DNA from: a virus
Virus record (IMG/VR): IMGVR_UViG_3300007363_000007
Span: 1-40,154 of that record
Length of the DNA stretch: 40,154 bases
Strand: one strand, 5' to 3'
Shown: in pieces, positions 6,860 to 13,638 of the stretch
How the letters are laid out: every line of letters begins with the position of its first letter
Position numbering within the stretch: position 1 is the first letter of the stretch
Translations under genes and position numbers: made by a program
Notes under the pieces: model-generated
Databases searched by the model: none
The model's input: only the letters and a program-made list of their open reading frames with translations
What the model was told of the DNA's origin: nothing

Positions 6860-7090
6860 TTGCGAGTTTACGGCTTTCTCTAGCTTCCATACCCGGAACC
6901 CGCCTTTTACCTTCTTGTGGTTGGATTTGTAGCCTAATTGTCGTATTCGGGTGGCGAAGCTATGGCCTTTTCTGAATTCCTTAAAAAATACGCTGTCTCC
7001 GTGTTTCATTTCGTGGATTTTCCCGGCGACTGTGTAGTTGGGTATTTGGATACCTTTTTCAACCTTAATTTCAGATAGCTTTATTTTCAT
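6845..7090 (-). CDS. Hypothetical early protein
   Basis: 81 aa, start MKIKLSEIKVEKG, with the ribosome site AAGGTAAGGA just upstream. Basic, with several aromatic and Lys-rich segments and no Cys; it could be a small nucleic-acid-binding protein. It is the last gene of the long leftward early operon. No family was recognised. Confidence 0.7.
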   Translation of the reverse strand: MKIKLSEIKVEKGIQIPNYTVAGKIHEMKHGDSVFFKEFRKGHSFATRIRQLGYKSNHKKVKGGFRVWKLEKAVNSQPSER

Positions 7091-7214
7091 TTTTCCTTAC
7101 CTTATACGCGCCCCATTTTTCAAGGGCTAGATAGAACGGGAACACAACGATTAAACAGGCTGAGCAGAACAGGAAGAGAACGAATAGGAAAGATGAATAA
7201 AGATGGTCTTTCAT
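7071..7214 (-). CDS. Single-TM small protein
   Basis: 47 aa with one strongly hydrophobic helix (SSFLFVLFLFCSACLIVVF) and a basic C-terminal tail. The ATG overlaps the stop of the preceding 14-codon frame, and its end overlaps the next gene by 20 nt. Probably an inner-membrane peptide. Confidence 0.5.
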   Translation of the reverse strand: MKDHLYSSFLFVLFLFCSACLIVVFPFYLALEKWGAYKVRKNENKAI

Positions 7215-7255
7215 TTCTTATCCCGCGCCGTAGGCTGTGTAGGTTTAGAGGTCAT
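7211..7255 (-). CDS. Possible 14-aa peptide
   Basis: Frame MTSKPTQPTARDKK, with ATGA overlaps to both neighbours exactly like the rest of the operon. It may only serve as a translational coupler; coding status is uncertain. Confidence 0.3.
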   Translation of the reverse strand: MTSKPTQPTARDKK

Positions 7256-7446
7256 GGCTTTCTCGATTGATAGCACCCATCACAATTACATTCAGGTTTC
7301 TTTTTAATATTAAGAAGGCATCGCGCAAACTTCTCAAGTGTCAGGACGTCGGAATATACTGCATATTGATTAATAGATTGCCCGTAGCTTGTTGTGATAA
7401 CAATTCCAGCTTCTAACGCAGCCTGCATAATCTCTTTTCGTTTCAT
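7252..7446 (-). CDS. Small Cys-cluster protein
   Basis: 64 aa, helical N-terminal part (MKRKEIMQAALEAGIVI) and a C-terminal Cys cluster (ECNCDGCYQ) that may bind metal. Overlaps the preceding frame by ATGA. No family was recognised. Confidence 0.7.
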   Translation of the reverse strand: MKRKEIMQAALEAGIVITTSYGQSINQYAVYSDVLTLEKFARCLLNIKKKPECNCDGCYQSRKP

Positions 7447-7616
7447 AGTTTTTCCTTCTTCCCTGCGGTCGCTTTAGTGGAGCGCTGGGATTCAAATTCT
7501 TCTTTTGTGATTCCAATTTCTTCTAGAGTTACTGGGCCGAATGTGGCCATTGGTCGTCTGTGAACCCGCACCAAGAGCCTTTTCCATTTCCATTTTAGGA
7601 TGACAAAATATTTCAA
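7443..7616 (-). CDS. Small protein with TTG start
   Basis: 57 aa. The TTG at 7616 overlaps the preceding TGA stop (TTGA) and has a strong GGGGGAG ribosome site 4-5 nt upstream, so I take it as the start. The N-terminal third is basic and Trp-rich (KYFVILKWKWKRLL); the end contains LEEIGITKEEFESQR, helical. Unknown function. Confidence 0.5.
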   Translation of the reverse strand: MKYFVILKWKWKRLLVRVHRRPMATFGPVTLEEIGITKEEFESQRSTKATAGKKEKL

Positions 7617-8104
7617 AGTTCTCCCCCGTTCTTCGACTTATTAGGCTGATTTCGTTGTTCGATGATTCTTTGTACCTTTATGGACAAACAATCGTCTGGA
7701 TTAACTAAATACTCGCCATCTCTTAATTGCTCTGTCCATTCTTGGATTATAATTTCTGTCAAAGCCCCCGCCTTCTCTTCTGCCTGTTTCAATTCAGCCA
7801 GTAGTTCATTGTTTAACTCTGTGAAGTTTATACCGGCGTTTTCGTGCTGGATCTTTTCTCGCTTTAATTCCTCTAGGGCGGTGTCCAATTGCTCCAAGAG
7901 TTCAGATATCTTTTTCATATTGGCTATGTTTGACTCGGACTCGAACAAATATTGTTTTTCCAACTGGTTACATTTTGTTACCAGTTCGTCTCGCTCTTTT
8001 AGAAGCTGCCGAGCAAAATCTTCAATTGGACCATACCCGCCACAATCGGGGTCGTCGCAATGCGGCTCTATATCATCAAAACTTTTCGGAACCTCGTATC
8101 TCAT
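7613..8104 (-). CDS. Coiled-coil protein
   Basis: 163 aa. After a short N-terminal part with HCDDPDCGG, residues about 28-125 are a near-continuous coiled coil (Leu/Glu/Lys heptads); the C-terminus contains a DDCLSIK segment. ATGA-coupled to the zinc-ribbon/coiled-coil gene upstream, with which it shares style and perhaps an interaction. No enzymatic motif seen. Confidence 0.75.
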   Translation of the reverse strand: MRYEVPKSFDDIEPHCDDPDCGGYGPIEDFARQLLKERDELVTKCNQLEKQYLFESESNIANMKKISELLEQLDTALEELKREKIQHENAGINFTELNNELLAELKQAEEKAGALTEIIIQEWTEQLRDGEYLVNPDDCLSIKVQRIIEQRNQPNKSKNGGEL

Positions 8105-9003
8105 ATTTTCCCCTCCCGCATCTCCGATGTGGATTGAAGAGCTTCTTTTGCGATCTCAACACATTCAAGCCATGCGCCCTCATAAGCCTCTGAGTCGACT
8201 ATTTTTGACGTTGCGTGATTCCAAGCATGAACCTGTGAGATTTTCTTTAACGCCTCCCCCTGCTTGTCCAGCTGGCGGGTGAGGGCGGACACTTGGTACC
8301 CAAGTTGTCTCTTATCATCGGCAGCCTTAAGGCAAACGTCATTTAATTCTCGTCGAAGCAAAGACCTCCCGGCCTTGGAAGATTCCAGTTCTCCCTTCAA
8401 CTCCTCATTCCGCTTGTTCGCCGCGTCGAGTTGAAATTTCAATTTTTCCTTTTGGTTCATCTCGCCATCACAGATCCCGTTCAAGTACTGAATTTCATTT
8501 CTCGCTGCTTCGCGCTCAGTTTCCAGCTCCTTCACACGTTCAGTCAGGGAGGCGATTTGCTTCTCTTGCTGTTCGATTGTTTCTGAGTGCATAAAGCACT
8601 GGTTTTCCAATTCATTTTCCAGATGCGCTATACGTTTATGTGACCAGGCTTTTCCCCACGAATCTTTCCACCAATGATGGTTACATACTCGGCAAAATAC
8701 CAGAAGTGGACTTTTTACTGAATCCTGGACATCTGACATACCACAGAAAGGACACGGGGCCAACTCTTTCCCAGTTTTGCTTGCAACCGGCTTCTGAGGC
8801 TGGTGCCATTCATAATCTTCTTTACAATCAGCACAGACATTTGGATACCGGCCACCACAGCGCTTCAGAAACGGCTTCACCGTCTCGCTTGCGGACGAAT
8901 CTTTATGCTCGTAGCAGATTGAGTTAACGGTAAGATCACACTTACAGTCCTCAAAATCTTTCTTTCCCGAACCGCCACTTGCGGACGAATCCCTATCACT
9001 CAT
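8101..9003 (-). CDS. Lar-like zinc-ribbon protein with long coiled coil
   Basis: 300 aa from the ATG at 9003, which overlaps the previous gene by 8 nt. The N-terminal 110 residues hold several Cys pairs: CKC, CADC, and a ribbon CPFCG ... CRVCNHHWW of the kind found in Lar-type restriction-alleviation proteins. Residues about 130-270 are a long coiled coil. Lar proteins modulate type I restriction; a ribbon alone is not proof of that function. The fusion of ribbon and coiled coil is unusual. An upstream in-frame start at 9093 is less likely. Confidence 0.7.
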   Translation of the reverse strand: MSDRDSSASGGSGKKDFEDCKCDLTVNSICYEHKDSSASETVKPFLKRCGGRYPNVCADCKEDYEWHQPQKPVASKTGKELAPCPFCGMSDVQDSVKSPLLVFCRVCNHHWWKDSWGKAWSHKRIAHLENELENQCFMHSETIEQQEKQIASLTERVKELETEREAARNEIQYLNGICDGEMNQKEKLKFQLDAANKRNEELKGELESSKAGRSLLRRELNDVCLKAADDKRQLGYQVSALTRQLDKQGEALKKISQVHAWNHATSKIVDSEAYEGAWLECVEIAKEALQSTSEMREGKI

Positions 9004-9202
9004 TTGGTTTATTCTCCGATAGTTGATTGCGTATAAATTTAAGAAGTTTGTCTTTTCCACGCATAATTTCATAACCGTTCGGAGTGGCTCCACCGAGCAA
9101 CGGATTTGGCACGTTGAACCATTCTTGTGCTGTCTCTTTATCCCAGCCCATTCCGTCCATTACCAATTGCAAAAGGTCTTCCGAACCGTAGGATGCGCTC
9201 AT
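8996..9202 (-). CDS. Hypothetical early protein
   Basis: 68 aa, start MSASYGSEDLLQLVMDGMGW, ATGA-coupled to the upstream gene. Helical, with a motif WFNVPNPLLGG and a basic C-terminal helix. Its start region shares a 16-bp repeat with that of the upstream gene. Confidence 0.7.
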   Translation of the reverse strand: MSASYGSEDLLQLVMDGMGWDKETAQEWFNVPNPLLGGATPNGYEIMRGKDKLLKFIRNQLSENKPNE

Positions 9203-9342
9203 TTCTTTTTCCTTTTGCAATTTTTGCACGTAACAAATTCACGATCTGTTGTTTGCCAACCAATAGGAGCTTTTCCGCAAATCCCGTTTTCGTGTCCGTC
9301 ACGGTATTTGTGAACCTTCCCGCCGTCTTTAGATGCGCTCAT
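9199..9342 (-). CDS. Zinc mini-protein
   Basis: 47 aa, start MSASKDGGKVHKYRDGHENG, with Cys22 and a CKNC pair close to a basic KRKKK tail: a likely zinc-binding, nucleic-acid-contacting peptide. ATGA overlaps on both sides. No family assigned. Confidence 0.6.
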   Translation of the reverse strand: MSASKDGGKVHKYRDGHENGICGKAPIGWQTTDREFVTCKNCKRKKK

Positions 9343-9428
9343 TTCTTATCCTTTTTACGTTTTGTTTTTTGGCAAATGTCGCACACTTGGCGTTCAAACT
9401 TCCAGCAATCACACTTTCGTTTTTTCAT
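9339..9428 (-). CDS. 29-aa Cys-rich basic peptide
   Basis: Sequence begins MKKRKCDCWKFERQVCDICQ and ends KTKRKKDKK. Two Cys pairs (CDC and CDIC) make a minimal zinc knuckle in a very basic context. The ATG overlaps the stop upstream and the TGA overlaps the next ATG. Confidence 0.55.
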   Translation of the reverse strand: MKKRKCDCWKFERQVCDICQKTKRKKDKK

Positions 9429-9697
9429 TTGCCGTCCTTGAACTGCTGGAATTTTTCGATTGCATCCTCTAATTGCTTAATCCCACTTTCAATGTGTAAT
9501 GTTACCGTATAGGGAATACGATCAATTAACGCTTTTGAGTATTTCACAATCCCCTGCACCGCTTCCGAGTTGAGGGTTCGGGCGCGTTCTTCGGATCGAT
9601 ATTGGATTAGCTCATCGATTTGTCCTTGCGGGTCGTCCATGTTGTTGCGAATTCCATAAAGTAATTCTTCCAATATCTTGAGGTCGTCGCTGGTCAT
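9425..9697 (-). CDS. Hypothetical early protein, helical
   Basis: 90 aa, start MTSDDLKILEELLYGIRNN, predicted mostly alpha-helical with amphipathic repeats and no Cys. ATGA-coupled to the MazG-like gene upstream. Function not recognised. Confidence 0.75.
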   Translation of the reverse strand: MTSDDLKILEELLYGIRNNMDDPQGQIDELIQYRSEERARTLNSEAVQGIVKYSKALIDRIPYTVTLHIESGIKQLEDAIEKFQQFKDGK

Positions 9698-9993
9698 TTA
9701 CACCACTTCCCACGATCCAAACACTCAACCATAGCCACGGCTACGGCTGCGACTTGGATCAATTCTTCACGGTAATTCTGGTAGTGCTTATGGTCTTCAA
9801 ATTCGACTTTCTTTCGCTTGAAATCTACACCGTCGCAAAGAGCACGACCGACTTCCCCAACTTCTTCAATTAGGATTGCGAAGTATTTAAACGGGTTATG
9901 GTTTTGTTCTCCCCATTTCTCATCCTGGCGTTGGCGTTCTTTTATTACGTCTTTTATGACGCGAGGCATTTGTTTTGTTGTCTTCATCACCAT
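9694..9993 (-). CDS. MazG-like nucleotide pyrophosphohydrolase
   Basis: 99 aa. The sequence IEEVGEVGRALCDG followed 30 residues later by YREELIQVAAVAVAMVECLD matches the acidic metal-binding helices of phage-type MazG-like all-alpha NTP pyrophosphohydrolases. These hydrolyse (d)NTPs or alarmone-type nucleotides to monophosphates, and phages may use them to alter nucleotide pools or stringent signalling. The length fits a single-domain form. The start at 9993 has an AAGGA site 5 nt upstream; ATG 9987 is an alternative. Confidence 0.8.
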   Translation of the reverse strand: MVMKTTKQMPRVIKDVIKERQRQDEKWGEQNHNPFKYFAILIEEVGEVGRALCDGVDFKRKKVEFEDHKHYQNYREELIQVAAVAVAMVECLDRGKWCK

Positions 9994-10142
9994 TTCCGTC
10001 CTTCAATAAATCCAAAAAGATAAAGAACATTTCCTGTTATTACAATTGACCAATACGCCACGTTTTCATCTAAAAACCTAACCAAAATAGCCAGAAGGCA
10101 AATTGTCAGCGAAACCATTAATGAACGCAGGAAACTATTCAT
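9987..10142 (-). CDS. Two-TM small membrane protein
   Basis: 51 aa with two hydrophobic helices (LMVSLTICLLAILVRFL and YWSIVITGNVLYLFGFI) separated by DENVA. ATGA overlap with the gene upstream; its end overlaps the MazG-like start by 7 nt. Its place in an early rather than lysis region argues against a holin. Confidence 0.6.
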   Translation of the reverse strand: MNSFLRSLMVSLTICLLAILVRFLDENVAYWSIVITGNVLYLFGFIEGRKW

Positions 10143-10390
10143 GTTCTTCCCTTGACGATATTTTTAAGGTCAATCAGAATTTCTTCTTTTGTTGCGCCAG
10201 CTTCGATGGAACGGATGCAACTGTCGGCCATGTCAATATGTCCCTGTTCGTAAGACTCGATCTTGGCTATCTCGTGGGTCTTGATAGACACGCATCCGGT
10301 GAAGAACCAAGCAACTAAAATAGTGGTCAAAACAAGCAGTCCGAATACTACATACCCTCTTGGCGGTGGTTGTGGAACTGCGGTTGTCAT
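10139..10390 (-). CDS. Membrane-anchored early protein
   Basis: 83 aa. Proline-rich N-terminus, one TM helix (VVFGLLVLTTILVAWFF) followed at once by TGCVS, so it may be lipid-modified or simply a signal anchor. The rest is a soluble helical domain. Coupled by ATGA to the zinc-ribbon gene upstream and to the next gene. Confidence 0.7.
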   Translation of the reverse strand: MTTAVPQPPPRGYVVFGLLVLTTILVAWFFTGCVSIKTHEIAKIESYEQGHIDMADSCIRSIEAGATKEEILIDLKNIVKGRT

Positions 10391-10632
10391 TTCTTTTTCC
10401 TCGCGAAATATCGGTCAAGGGCAGAACCATTGGAAGATGGGAACAATTTCCTTAGGGATTCAGTCTCAATTTTTCCAACGTGACGCTTTCGTTCGATCTT
10501 GTTTATTGATTTCCGTTCTGCTTCCGATTTCGTTTCACTCACAAGCATCTGGTGGGGACTAAGAAACTGCGCCCTACACGGAATACATTTATTGTTCTTT
10601 ATTGGGCGTTCGCACCCGGGGCAATTAGCCAT
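10387..10632 (-). CDS. Zinc-ribbon protein
   Basis: 81 aa. N-terminal MANCPGCERPIKNNKCIPC carries two CxxC pairs (C4/C7 and C16/C19), a zinc ribbon; the rest is basic and helical, ending FARKKK. Likely a nucleic-acid or polymerase-binding adaptor. Start follows directly after the upstream TAA (TAAATG). Confidence 0.75.
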   Translation of the reverse strand: MANCPGCERPIKNNKCIPCRAQFLSPHQMLVSETKSEAERKSINKIERKRHVGKIETESLRKLFPSSNGSALDRYFARKKK

Positions 10633-10707
10633 TTAAATAACTCTCCACAATTTAAGTAGCAGGTAAATCTCTGCTGTAAATAATCCTAAGTAAAACCAAA
10701 TGCTCAC
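10633..10707 (-). CDS. Single-TM micropeptide with GTG start
   Basis: 24 aa, nearly all hydrophobic (SIWFYLGLFTAEIYLLLKL). GTG start with a GGA element 8 nt upstream; its TAA abuts the next ATG, so the spacing fits an operon member. Only context and composition support it. Confidence 0.4.
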   Translation of the reverse strand: MSIWFYLGLFTAEIYLLLKLWRVI

Positions 10708-10725
10708 TGCATTGGTCCAGGTAGA

Positions 10726-10926
10726 CTATCGGGTTTGGGTCTGTTGGGCCAGCGCATCCATTGCCACCAATTCTTTTATTAGCTTTGTTGTTTGCTCTGA
10801 ACTCATAAGAGCACGTCTTAATTCTGTTTCTGTCGGTGAGAACTTGTCCGAGAACCATTCCACGGCATAGGCTGTTACTTTGGTTGACTCTCGGATCATG
10901 TTGATTAGGGTTTCACGCGATTCCAT
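10726..10926 (-). CDS. Small helical protein, unknown
   Basis: 66 aa, start MESRETLINMIRESTKVTAY, alpha-helical and charged. TAATG overlap with the gene upstream shows tight coupling. No known motif. Confidence 0.7.
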   Translation of the reverse strand: MESRETLINMIRESTKVTAYAVEWFSDKFSPTETELRRALMSSEQTTKLIKELVAMDALAQQTQTR

Positions 10927-11090
10927 TAGATTGCATCCTTTACGATAAGAACATGCTTACCGTTTGAGATTTGTTTCTCCACAAAAAATGTTTCTCGTCT
11001 TTTTAGAATGAACTCAAGTTCAAGAAACTTTAACGCAGCGTAATCTCTGCTTTTAACGTACATGAAACCGTACTCCCGCTGGACTTCCAT
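10926..11090 (-). CDS. Small protein, unknown
   Basis: 54 aa, start MEVQREYGFMYVKSRDYAAL, alternating strands and helices with a basic middle. TAATG overlaps at both ends. Function not recognised, but the coupling and absence of frame breaks support it. Confidence 0.65.
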   Translation of the reverse strand: MEVQREYGFMYVKSRDYAALKFLELEFILKRRETFFVEKQISNGKHVLIVKDAI

Positions 11091-11341
11091 TAGATTATCT
11101 CCTCGATTTCACATTGCTCGCAGTACTGTTTTTTAATAAGTGTTTTCGGTTCAAAGTAGCTGTCAGGATGGAACCGGCAGATTTGGCCGTCTTCAACCAT
11201 GAAGTTAAAAATGATGACGCAGGTTTCACAGTAGGTCATGTCTGATTTTGGATCGTGACCAGATACTCTTTCATGCTGCGAAACCATTTCTTCGTATGGG
11301 TTTACGTCTTCGTGATCTTCTTTGTATTGAGTCATAAGCAT
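11090..11341 (-). CDS. Zinc-binding acidic protein
   Basis: 83 aa with two Cys pairs, CETC (about residue 38) and CEQC (about 74), plus a Cys/His pair between them, so a single zinc site is likely. First gene after an internal promoter (11404-11376), with the ribosome site CCTGGGGAGG eight bases before the ATG, suggesting strong expression. Acidic N-terminus. No family recognised. Confidence 0.75.
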   Translation of the reverse strand: MLMTQYKEDHEDVNPYEEMVSQHERVSGHDPKSDMTYCETCVIIFNFMVEDGQICRFHPDSYFEPKTLIKKQYCEQCEIEEII

Positions 11342-11375
11342 TTTATTTCCTCCCCAGGTTTTTTAAGACTCTCTT

Positions 11376-11404
11376 TTTCTAACATTCATTTAATTAGGTG
11401 TCAA
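11376..11404 (-). promoter_or_regulatory. Leftward internal promoter
   Basis: TTGACA (11404-11399), 17-nt spacer, TAGAAA (11381-11376) with a TG one base before it (extended -10). It lies in the gap just after the replication gene and before the 11341 gene. The spacer begins CCTAA, like the other leftward promoters here. Confidence 0.65.
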
Positions 11405-11413
11405 GAGTTTATT

Positions 11414-12064
11414 TTATTCTTCGTCTGAGCCACGGCGTTCCATCTCTTCGACCCATTTGATTCCGTTCTCATCCCTGCAATTCCTTATTTCTACCGGGAT
11501 TGCCGGTGATTTTTTAAATTCCCGGTATTCCCGGTCTTTTATCGACATAGCGATATTCACCTTCGAGGGAGTTATCGGGATATCGATATCCTCGTATTTT
11601 TCTCCGGTGCTTTCCATCATCCTACGGCTTCGGGCGTCGTCTCTTTCTTGGGCTAAACGGGCTAGTTCACGCTTTTGGAATTCTTTTTCTCTGATTGCCT
11701 CTAGTCTGTCCCTGGCTGATTGCTCTTTGGCTTGTCTTAAAGGGTCTAGGATTGGCGTAGGATGCACGATCTTACCGTCTAGTGGAACTTCATCTTCCCA
11801 GCGTCTTTGGTTCAACCAGGTTGAAGCGTGGGGGATATATGCCCCGTTGTCTTTTGTCCAGTCTGTGCTGCGTCTTTGTCGTTGGACGGCTTGAATGATA
11901 GAGTCAACCAAGGCTTTATCACCGCTTATGCCTTTCCATATCTTTCGGGCTAGGTGCTTGCCTGTTTTTCGTGGATACGACAACCAGAATTGATCGAAGT
12001 CTGATTCTGGAAGCGTTGTTTTCTTTGCTCTCTCAGTTACATGACCACAGTTAGGACATTTCAT
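11414..12064 (-). CDS. Phage replication protein (helicase-loader/initiator-like)
   Basis: 216 aa from the ATG at 12064, preceded by AAAGGGGGAG. An N-terminal CPNCGH element is followed by residues about 20-85 with FWLSYPRKTGKHLARKIWKG and GAYIPHASTWLNQRRWEDE, the signature of phage replisome organiser/DnaT-like proteins that recruit the host replicative helicase. The C-terminal half is charged and helical. With no phage polymerase found, this is the best candidate for bringing in the host replisome. A longer GTG-start form (12091) is possible. It is preceded by an inverted-repeat-rich gap. Confidence 0.75.
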   Translation of the reverse strand: MKCPNCGHVTERAKKTTLPESDFDQFWLSYPRKTGKHLARKIWKGISGDKALVDSIIQAVQRQRRSTDWTKDNGAYIPHASTWLNQRRWEDEVPLDGKIVHPTPILDPLRQAKEQSARDRLEAIREKEFQKRELARLAQERDDARSRRMMESTGEKYEDIDIPITPSKVNIAMSIKDREYREFKKSPAIPVEIRNCRDENGIKWVEEMERRGSDEE

Positions 12065-12086
12065 TTTATCTCCCCCTTTTAAATGA

Positions 12087-12226
12087 TCCACCGATTAGAT
12101 TGTGAAGCTAGTTTTTCCCTCCAAGGAATTACCGTGTCTCCTTTTCATCGGTGGAAAGTGTGCCGGTCTTTCCCGGCTGTCAGTGTCATTGCCTGAGCTC
12201 GGGCACGTAATACCCACAATGACACT
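12087..12226. other. Inverted-repeat-rich noncoding gap before the replication gene
   Basis: Contains TCCACCGAT (12087-12095) with ATCGGTGGA (12147-12155); AAAGTGT (12155-12161) with ACACTTT (12222-12228); AGTGTCATTG (12182-12191) with CAATGACACT (12217-12226); and a GCCGG hairpin at 12162-12177. No gene is seen. The place, just upstream of a replication protein gene, fits an origin or a structured leader. Confidence 0.45.
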
Positions 12227-12240
12227 TTACGATCTTTTGT

Positions 12241-12315
12241 TTAGTCGAAATCAGCGAAACTTATCCAAAGAATTAAACCCATGAAAGCGACTGCCGCATA
12301 CCATCCCCAGGGCAT
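12241..12315 (-). CDS. Single-TM micropeptide
   Basis: 24 aa: MPWGWYAAVAFMGLILWISF plus ADFD. AAGGTGAAATAA just upstream supplies the ribosome site, and the ATG follows the preceding TAA immediately. Membrane peptide of unknown role. Confidence 0.5.
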   Translation of the reverse strand: MPWGWYAAVAFMGLILWISFADFD

Positions 12316-12555
12316 TTATTTCACCTTCCTTAGCTCATACTCCGAAGTTTTGGTTTTGATGCGCCAAATCGAGCCCTGCTTTGTTACACGATGAACGGTA
12401 GAGGTTAGGCAAACGTTCTTTATCTCGCCTTTCTTGTCTACTTCCCAGAACTCGAAACAGTTGTTTACTTTGGGGCCTAATTCGTAAAGAATCTCTGTCG
12501 GCCTTTTAAACATAAAAACACCGTCGGATTTGATTGTTTCTATTACCGCTCTCAT
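12316..12555 (-). CDS. Small beta-rich protein, unknown
   Basis: 79 aa from the ATG at 12555, which overlaps the upstream stop (ATGA) and has AAGGA 10 nt away. Strand-rich with alternating charges (FEFWEVDKKGEIKNVCLT). A longer start at 12612 would overlap the upstream gene by 61 nt. No family recognised. Confidence 0.65.
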   Translation of the reverse strand: MRAVIETIKSDGVFMFKRPTEILYELGPKVNNCFEFWEVDKKGEIKNVCLTSTVHRVTKQGSIWRIKTKTSEYELRKVK

Positions 12556-12656
12556 TCGAATAACATCCTTATTTCGGGCCAGGTAAAAAGAGTTTCTTGG
12601 TCTTCGACCCATTGGTCCGCTTCGTATTCAAAGGCTCCTCGCATATCATCAAACAT
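12552..12656 (-). CDS. Short acidic protein
   Basis: 34 aa, start MFDDMRGAFEYEADQWVEDQ, strongly acidic. The start at 12656 lies 5 nt after the upstream stop; the same frame is open to 12755 but that would overlap the zinc-protein gene almost fully. An acidic DNA-mimic-like role is conceivable but unproven. Confidence 0.45.
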   Translation of the reverse strand: MFDDMRGAFEYEADQWVEDQETLFTWPEIRMLFE

Positions 12657-12661
12657 TCGGC

Positions 12662-12841
12662 TTACTTCAAAATCGCAGACTTCTTCTTGACTAAGGACAT
12701 GCTTTGTTTTACCAACCAATACTCCCTCTCCCATGCTTTTTTGCACTCTCGACATCTACGGACCCCGTCCTTTGATATGTACGCTTCTTTGTCGCTAAAG
12801 GGGTGGCCCTTGTAGCAGAATTTCATTTTTTCGTGGCTCAT
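12662..12841 (-). CDS. Zinc mini-protein of HNH-associated style
   Basis: 59 aa. The pattern FCYKGHPFSDKEAYISKDG followed by CRECKKAWEREY (one Cys, then a CxxC) resembles the short zinc-binding N-terminal motif seen in many phage HNH-linked proteins, without the nuclease core. It starts 3 nt after the NinG-like gene's stop. Confidence 0.6.
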   Translation of the reverse strand: MSHEKMKFCYKGHPFSDKEAYISKDGVRRCRECKKAWEREYWLVKQSMSLVKKKSAILK

Positions 12842-12844
12842 TTT

Positions 12845-13318
12845 TTATTCCAAATCTTCCGGGTAATCATCTTTTTCAGTACAAACATAGTCTTTATAAA
12901 CAGGCTTCGATTTATCAGGCCACCCAATCTTGTTTAACTTCTCTTTGTAAACTGAAATCATCTCATCATAATCGACACGGGTATACCTGAAGTTTTCCTG
13001 TCTCATGCTTTGAAGTTCTTCTAAGATTCCCGGCCCATAACGCTTTTGAAGCTCTATTGCATAGACCGTTGGGTTCCCACGCTTGTAAAGATTATCTCCT
13101 GCGCATTGTGCGTGCACATTTTTCTCATGGAAAACTAACGATAACGCTATGGACTGAGGTATGTAATGACCGGCCTGAGACTCTTTCCAGTGCATTATTT
13201 TTGGACACGTAAAGCATTTCACCATCCCGTTTTCATCAGCGTCACGACGGCGGATATACTCCGAGAAAATCTTCCATAGCTTTTTCTTGAGCCGTGGTAG
13301 GGGTGGAAGCTTAGCCAT
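12845..13318 (-). CDS. NinG-like recombination nuclease
   Basis: 157 aa. Cys35/Cys38 (CFTC), SQAGHYIPQ around His51, and KNVHAQCAGDNLYKRGN around residues 68-82 match NinG/Rap proteins of lambdoid phages, which bind and cut branched recombination intermediates through an HNH-like zinc fold. It follows the RecT-like gene by one small gene, forming a recombination module. Length is near that of the core family. The start follows the upstream stop by one base. Confidence 0.85.
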   Translation of the reverse strand: MAKLPPLPRLKKKLWKIFSEYIRRRDADENGMVKCFTCPKIMHWKESQAGHYIPQSIALSLVFHEKNVHAQCAGDNLYKRGNPTVYAIELQKRYGPGILEELQSMRQENFRYTRVDYDEMISVYKEKLNKIGWPDKSKPVYKDYVCTEKDDYPEDLE

Positions 13319-13319
13319 A

Positions 13320-13637
13320 CTAAAACGCTGTTCTCAGTGAAGCCCGTTTCTTGGCACTCAAAAGCTTTTCATAGAGACGGTTGTATTCCGACTCCGCCAA
13401 TATCTCTTTGAGCATCATGTCGTATCGTTCCTGGTTGTTATTAATTGCTGCCTTTAAATCTCCTACACTCATTTTCTCACCTTCTGCCTTCAGGCGTAGG
13501 TGAAGCATGGCTTCCACTTTCTCCCTTTGAAGAGTGGCGATGCGCCAGGCAGACAAGGCGTCGGCTACTTTGTCCGGCAATTCCTGTAAGAATTCTTCCA
13601 GGTTTTCGTAGTAAATGTCGTTTTGTTGGTTGCTCAT
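13320..13637 (-). CDS. Helical recombination-operon protein
   Basis: 105 aa, start MSNQQNDIYYENLEEFLQEL, almost wholly alpha-helical with coiled-coil-like Leu spacing. It lies one nucleotide after the RecT-like gene stop, in the position where phages often keep a small recombination accessory protein. No specific family recognised. Confidence 0.7.
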   Translation of the reverse strand: MSNQQNDIYYENLEEFLQELPDKVADALSAWRIATLQREKVEAMLHLRLKAEGEKMSVGDLKAAINNNQERYDMMLKEILAESEYNRLYEKLLSAKKRASLRTAF

Positions 13638-13638
13638 A

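Noticed and set aside
7662-8282. 206-codon plus-strand frame
   Set aside because: Ser-rich antisense image of the coiled-coil genes; no ribosome site.
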